From contig JAMCWA010000025.1 of NCBI GenBank assembly GCA_023475165.1, positions 1 through 48,079 on the forward strand: a stretch of 48,079 nucleotides of DNA, written 5' to 3'. The position numbers were made by a program, and so were the translations under genes. This document shows positions 44,000 to 48,079 of this stretch, one piece after another. This DNA is from Bacillota bacterium (GTDB lineage: Bacteria; Bacillota; Sulfobacillia; JAMCWA01). The first letter of the stretch is position 1. Each line of letters starts with the position of its first letter. A model generated the notes under the pieces. The model had not been told where the DNA came from, did not search any database, and saw nothing but the letters and a program-made list of their open reading frames with translations.

Positions 44000-45277
44000 T
44001 CATTCGTGGCTGGCCACCGCCAGGCAGGACTCCAGGAGCACCTGCGTCCCCAGGGTGACGTGCTCCCAATCGGTCCATTCCTCGGGAACGTGGCTGAGCC
44101 CTGCCCGGCTTGGGACAAAGATCATCCCCGCCGGAGCCACGGCCGCCATGTTCATGGCGTCGTGCCCGGCACCGCTGGGTATGAGCTGGTGTCTGACCCG
44201 CAAAGCCTCGCAGGCCGCCTCGACATGACCCATGACGGCGCGGTCCATGGCTACCGGATCCTTCCTGAGGACCACCGCCAGCGCCCCAAGCCCTTCCACC
44301 CGGCGATAAAGATGCGCTTCAAAGTCTTCCAGGGTCTTCAGATCCAGGCTCCGGACCTCCGCGTAAAGATTAACCAGGCCAGGAATGACATTGAAAGCCC
44401 CTGGGCTGGCCTGGATCCGTCCGACGGTAGCCACCGTCCCGGGGCCGAAGGACCGTGCCTTCTCGTTTATGTCAAGGACCAGTTGCGCCGCCCTGACCAG
44501 GGCGTCTTTCCGCCCGGCCATGGGTGTGGCCCCGGCATGGCCGGCCCGGCCGTGCACCGTTATTTCGTAGCGCCGGATCCCGACGATCCCCTGGACAATC
44601 CCTATGGGGATTCCCAACCCTTCCAGAACGTCGCCTTGTTCGATGTGTAACTCCAGATAAGCAGCCGCAAATTCCCGGTCGCGCTTGGCCGAAGGAACCA
44701 GTTTGGGATCAAGACCCAGGTTGAGATAGGCCCTGGCCAGGGCACTCTTCTCGTCCTGAAGAAGGGTCATTTCTTCCTCCGCAAGGGAGCCGGCCATGGC
44801 CTGGCTCCCAAAGGTCCCTCCGGCCAAACTGCCCTCTTCGTTGGCGAAGGCGATAACCTCCAGAGGCCTCTTCAGAGACCAACCGTTTTCGATAATGGTC
44901 TGAGCCACCTCGACCGCCCCCAGTACCCCCAGGGCTCCGTCGAAGGGACCTCCCTGCGGTACGGTATCCAGGTGCGAACCCATAACAATAGCCGGCCGAG
45001 AGGTCTTCTTTGGCCAAACCGATTCTCCAGAAGACGCCGCCCAGGCGTGCCTATCCTCCTGCGCCAAGGTGGGTTCCCACCGGCCGATGAGATTCCAGGC
45101 CGGATCATAGCTCACCTGCAGTCCGGCCTCACGCATCAAAACGGCCACATATTCATGGGCCTGCACATCCTCGCGACTGTAGGCCAGTCTGGTAATTCCC
45201 GCCCCTTCCCGGTAACCGATCTTGGCCAGACACTCCAGATGAGAGCGCAAACGTTGTCCATTGATTTTCAGGCTCAT
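44000..45277 (-). CDS. M20-family amidase, hydantoinase/carbamoylase type
   Basis: 425 residues from ATG 45277 (AGAGGAG 6 nt upstream; the ATG at 45283 overlaps that site). Metal-binding pattern: GSHLDTVPQGGPFDGALGVLG, then FANEEGSLAGGTFGSQAMAG and HIEQGDVLEG, then GRAGHAGATPM of the dimerisation domain, and a final AGHDAMN. This group hydrolyses N-carbamoyl-L-amino acids, allantoate or related N-acyl groups. It could release L-amino acids from the racemase product. It is the last of three M20 genes, 14 nt after the previous one. Confidence 0.9.
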   Translation of the reverse strand: MSLKINGQRLRSHLECLAKIGYREGAGITRLAYSREDVQAHEYVAVLMREAGLQVSYDPAWNLIGRWEPTLAQEDRHAWAASSGESVWPKKTSRPAIVMGSHLDTVPQGGPFDGALGVLGAVEVAQTIIENGWSLKRPLEVIAFANEEGSLAGGTFGSQAMAGSLAEEEMTLLQDEKSALARAYLNLGLDPKLVPSAKRDREFAAAYLELHIEQGDVLEGLGIPIGIVQGIVGIRRYEITVHGRAGHAGATPMAGRKDALVRAAQLVLDINEKARSFGPGTVATVGRIQASPGAFNVIPGLVNLYAEVRSLDLKTLEDFEAHLYRRVEGLGALAVVLRKDPVAMDRAVMGHVEAACEALRVRHQLIPSGAGHDAMNMAAVAPAGMIFVPSRAGLSHVPEEWTDWEHVTLGTQVLLESCLAVASHE

Positions 45278-45291
45278 GGCCATCTCCTCTT

Positions 45292-46482
45292 TTACGCCTG
45301 GTTATCCAGCCACCTCCAGGCGGCTTCCGCGAAAAGGGCCACCCCCATCCAGAGAACATCTTCATCGATATCAAATCTCGGGTGATGATGGGGATAAACA
45401 ATCCCCTTGGCGGGGTTGCCGCTAGCCAGGAAGAAGTAAGTTCCGGGCACTTCGTTCAGGAAGTACGACATGTCCTCTCCCCCCATGGTGGGTTGGGACA
45501 AAGTAACTACCTTACCTTCTCCCAAAACCTCTTTCGCCACTCCGGCAAAAAATGCGGTGAATTCAGGGTCATTTTCCAGCACCGGGTGCCCGGGCCGGTA
45601 ATTGAGGCTGGCCTCAGCCCCCATACCGGTGGCAACACCCTGAACCATTCTTTCAATATGCTCAGGCATTCTTTGTCGTAGCGATTCCCGCAAACAACGC
45701 ACTGTTCCTTGCATGACGGCCGTATCGGCAATTACATTGAAAGCTGTTCCAGCGTGGAAGCTCCCTATGGTGACCACCGCTGGTTCCAAGGGATCCACCC
45801 GGCGGCTGACGATGGTCTGCAGGGCCGTAACCACCTGAGCCCCAATGGCTACGGCATCCACGGTCTGATGTGGCATAGCCCCGTGCCCGCCTTTACCCTT
45901 AATAGTAATCTCCACACGGTCTGTCGAGGCCATCATGGGACCAGATCGTACGCCCACGGTCCCCGGCGGCAAGTCCCAGATAACCCCTAGGTGGAGTCCA
46001 ATTACAGCGTCCACCTTTGGGTTTAACAGAGCTCCATCTTGAATCATGGGCTTCGCCCCGCCCGGGCCTTCCTCCGCTGGTTGAAAAATGAACTTGACAT
46101 TACCTTGTAACTGTTCCCGATGAGAGGCCAGTATCTCGGCCGTCCCTAGAGCTATCGCGGTATGACCATCGTGGCCGCAGGCGTGCATGCGACCAGGGTG
46201 TTTTGAGGCAAAGGGTAGCCCCGTTTCTTCCGTCACCTTTAAGGCATCCATGTCGGCTCTAATGGCCAGGGTGGGGCCTGTATGCCCCCCCTCCAGGAGC
46301 CCAACCACTCCCAGACCTCCCACCCCGTCTCGCACCGCCAGGCCCATTTCCCTGAGCCGTCCCGCGACAAAAGCGGCGGTTTGGGGAACCTCAGTCCCAA
46401 TCTCCGGGTTTTGATGCAGGTGTCGCCTCCATTGCACTAATCGAGACTGCACTCTCCTTGCTTCCTCGGCCAAAAAAGACAT
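45292..46482 (-). CDS. M20D amidohydrolase (N-acyl-L-amino acid hydrolase type)
   Basis: 396 residues. Motifs: RRHLHQNPEIGTEVPQTAAFV, RADMDAL, HACGHDGHTAIALGTAEIL, FQPAEEGPGGAKPMIQDGAL and GGEDMSYFLNEVPGTYFFL. The Cys-Gly-His metal motif and catalytic Glu pair are intact. Relatives deacylate hippurate, IAA-amino acids or N-acyl amino acids. ATG 46482 has AAGGA about 11 nt before. It lies between two other M20 genes on the same strand. Confidence 0.92.
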   Translation of the reverse strand: MSFLAEEARRVQSRLVQWRRHLHQNPEIGTEVPQTAAFVAGRLREMGLAVRDGVGGLGVVGLLEGGHTGPTLAIRADMDALKVTEETGLPFASKHPGRMHACGHDGHTAIALGTAEILASHREQLQGNVKFIFQPAEEGPGGAKPMIQDGALLNPKVDAVIGLHLGVIWDLPPGTVGVRSGPMMASTDRVEITIKGKGGHGAMPHQTVDAVAIGAQVVTALQTIVSRRVDPLEPAVVTIGSFHAGTAFNVIADTAVMQGTVRCLRESLRQRMPEHIERMVQGVATGMGAEASLNYRPGHPVLENDPEFTAFFAGVAKEVLGEGKVVTLSQPTMGGEDMSYFLNEVPGTYFFLASGNPAKGIVYPHHHPRFDIDEDVLWMGVALFAEAAWRWLDNQA

Positions 46483-46576
46483 CGTCTGAACATCCTTTCC
46501 GTTGCGGTCATTGGTCTACCGTTCCTCGAAATTTAGCCGGTCGGGACCGGTAGTGGGGTATCTTATGGCCTCGGCA

Positions 46577-47767
46577 CTATTTGTCTTGAGCCAGGGTCTG
46601 GCGGAATTCTGCCTTGGCCGACTCCAATAGACCCGGCTGGCCGAGCAGATCGGCCGCGGTCATGGCCAGGGCCTTGGCCGCGTTGAGCATACCGGCAAAA
46701 CCAGCCGGAGAACCTGACGCCAGGCGGAACTCCTCGGTATGACCTGGCACGCCCGGCGGGGCAATGCTGACATAGGGGTGAATGGCCGGGCAGACGCGGC
46801 TGACATTGCCGACATCGGATGAACCTACCCCACCTTTGGGGTCGGGCTCCTCCACCACCACTCCCAGTTCCTCCAAATGACGCTGGAAGGTGCGAGCCAT
46901 GACCATATTGTTGATGCGATTAGCGTAGAGGAGGCCCTCCTCAAATTGCACGCTGGTGCCAGTGGCCAGGGCGCCGGCTCGCGCGCAGTTGCGCACCTTC
47001 TCCTTGATCTCCTCCAGGTAGGCCACCTCGGTCGCCCGTACCAAGAACTCGGCCTGGGTCAACTCCGGGATCACGTTCACCGCCTCACCGCCCTTGGTCA
47101 CAATCCCATGGAGGCGGGCATCTGGTTTCAGCTGCTGCCGCAACAAAGCCACATTGACAAAGGTCTGAATGAGGGCATCCAGGGCATTGAGGCCGTTCCA
47201 AGGCCCGCCGGCGGCATGGGCCGGCCGGCCGTGAAAGGTCATCCAGATCTCCTGGGCGGCCAGGGCCCCCCGATGGACGATATTGGCCCCTGAGGTTGGG
47301 TGAAACATCAAGGCCGCGTCCACCTGGTCAAAGATACCCTTCTCAGTCATGATAATCTTGCCGCCTCCGCCCTCCTCGGCCGGGGTGCCGATCACCTGGA
47401 TCTTCCCGGGTAGATCGGGCCAGACCTGACGGATCGTCCAACCCGCCAACATGCCTCCAGTACCGATCAGGTTGTGGCCGCAGGCATGGCCCAACCCCTT
47501 TAAGGCGTCATACTCACAGAGAAAGGCGATGGTCGGGCCGCGGGAAGCCCCTGACCAGGTGGCGCGGAAGGCCGTCTCCATCCCCGCCAGACCTTTCTCC
47601 ACGACAAAACCGGCCTCTTGCAGAGGCTCTGCCAGCAACCGCTGAGCTCTGTACTCCTGAAAACCGATTTCCGGGTTCTCCCAGATCTCCCGGCTGATCG
47701 CGACAAACCTCTCCGCGTTCTGATCGATCACCTGCGCTACTCGCTTATCAATCTCCTCAGTAGACAC
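46577..47767 (-). CDS. M20 amidohydrolase, AbgB/aminobenzoyl-glutamate hydrolase type
   Basis: 396 residues from GTG 47767, chosen for AGGGGGAC 6 nt upstream; ATG 47785 is an alternative and anything longer is GC-rich non-coding sequence. Motifs: WENPEIGFQEYRAQ, FLCEYDALKGLGHACGHNLIGTGG, GTPAEEGGGGKIIMTEKGIF, HPTSGANIVHRGALAAQE, and GSSDVGNVSRVCPAIHPY. The AbgB group cleaves amide bonds of p-aminobenzoyl-glutamate and dipeptides. It heads the three-gene M20 series (94 nt before the next). Confidence 0.9.
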   Translation of the reverse strand: MSTEEIDKRVAQVIDQNAERFVAISREIWENPEIGFQEYRAQRLLAEPLQEAGFVVEKGLAGMETAFRATWSGASRGPTIAFLCEYDALKGLGHACGHNLIGTGGMLAGWTIRQVWPDLPGKIQVIGTPAEEGGGGKIIMTEKGIFDQVDAALMFHPTSGANIVHRGALAAQEIWMTFHGRPAHAAGGPWNGLNALDALIQTFVNVALLRQQLKPDARLHGIVTKGGEAVNVIPELTQAEFLVRATEVAYLEEIKEKVRNCARAGALATGTSVQFEEGLLYANRINNMVMARTFQRHLEELGVVVEEPDPKGGVGSSDVGNVSRVCPAIHPYVSIAPPGVPGHTEEFRLASGSPAGFAGMLNAAKALAMTAADLLGQPGLLESAKAEFRQTLAQDK

Positions 47768-47860
47768 TTCCAGTCCCCCTGTCATTCCTTTCTGAAAAAC
47801 AAAAGTCCCTGGACAAGTACCCCTTCCCAGGAGACCGCTGAAAAACCCCATCTGCGTGTC

Positions 47861-48036
47861 AGGCGGGCTCCCGCCCGCCTCCGCTAGGGGGCCCGCCCCC
47901 CTTCGGCGGCACCTACGGTGCCCGCGCACCCCCTAATGCCTGGGGGAGGGACTCCCCCAGACCCCCCGGCGGTGCTGACGTGCCGTCCGGCGGCTCCTCG
48001 CTCAACGTACCGCCCAGTACGCCTCGCTTCGGAGCC
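47861..48036. repeat. GC-rich multi-hairpin intergenic block at the window end
   Basis: Several perfect stems follow each other: AGGCGGG/CCCGCCT (47861-47880), CTGGGGGAG/CTCCCCCAG (47940-47960), and GGCTCC (47992-47997) with GGAGCC (48031-48036) enclosing GTAC/GTAC (48007-48020). No credible gene is present in 47786-48079. It resembles a mobile or REP-like intergenic element; the window ends before its boundary. Confidence 0.6.
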
Positions 48037-48079
48037 TTGTCGCTCCTAGCATCTGGGCTGATTTAAGGTCTTGGCCCAA

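Overview
The window looks like an anaerobically respiring, moderately GC-rich Gram-positive bacterium of the Clostridia (Peptococcaceae/Moorella-like). This is an inference from gene content: a GlnR-type MerR regulator next to glnA, a TPP riboswitch on thiC, strong GGAGG ribosome sites with frequent GTG/TTG starts, multihaem NrfHA, sigma-54 control and HD-GYP signalling. No rRNA or other strict taxonomic marker is present.

Layout. (1) 1-9750 is a decay and insertion zone: a copied piece of a histidine kinase, an IS3-family element that cuts off a chemotaxis-receptor-like gene, an intact TPP-dependent decarboxylase/acetolactate-synthase-like gene and a sodium:solute symporter, then fragments of a P-type ATPase, an EamA exporter, IS256 and IS21 transposition genes, an OmpA/MotB-domain protein and a MATE pump, with one intact LOG-like gene. 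(2) 9827-20565 (minus strand) is a respiratory locus. Transcription order is a molybdopterin oxidoreductase, an Fe-S subunit, an NrfD-type membrane subunit, NrfH, NrfA, a terminator, then a haem-motif histidine kinase and an OmpR-type regulator. It contains an exact 804-bp tandem duplication. A plausible job is reduction of nitrate or another oxyanion, with nitrite going to ammonium. (3) 20924-22394 has an HD-GYP protein, a structured repeat, and tRNA-Leu(GAG) with a consensus promoter and terminator. (4) 22561-32310 (minus) is a second molybdoenzyme locus resembling tetrathionate reductase (TtrB, TtrC/NrfD, TtrA). It is controlled by a binding protein, a sensor kinase and a sigma-54 activator, with a textbook -24/-12 promoter and three palindromic upstream sites. 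(5) 32589-39811 holds glnA/glnR, thiC with its riboswitch, asnB and a two-P-loop ATPase. (6) 40086-47767 holds an M42 peptidase, a GNAT acyltransferase, an N-acylamino-acid racemase of the enolase superfamily and three M20 amidohydrolases, consistent with amino-acid salvage including D-to-L conversion.

The most unusual observations are two otherwise intact genes, glnA and the ttrA-like gene, each interrupted by a single in-frame TGA with the homologous reading frame continuing beyond it. In glnA the TGA sits where the ammonium-site serine of GlnA is expected. TGA is also the ordinary terminator of many genes here, so a global code change is excluded; nonsense mutation, sequencing error or local recoding remain. 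Also notable are the 804-bp duplication, the operator arrays before both respiratory operons, and a structured intergenic repeat found twice.
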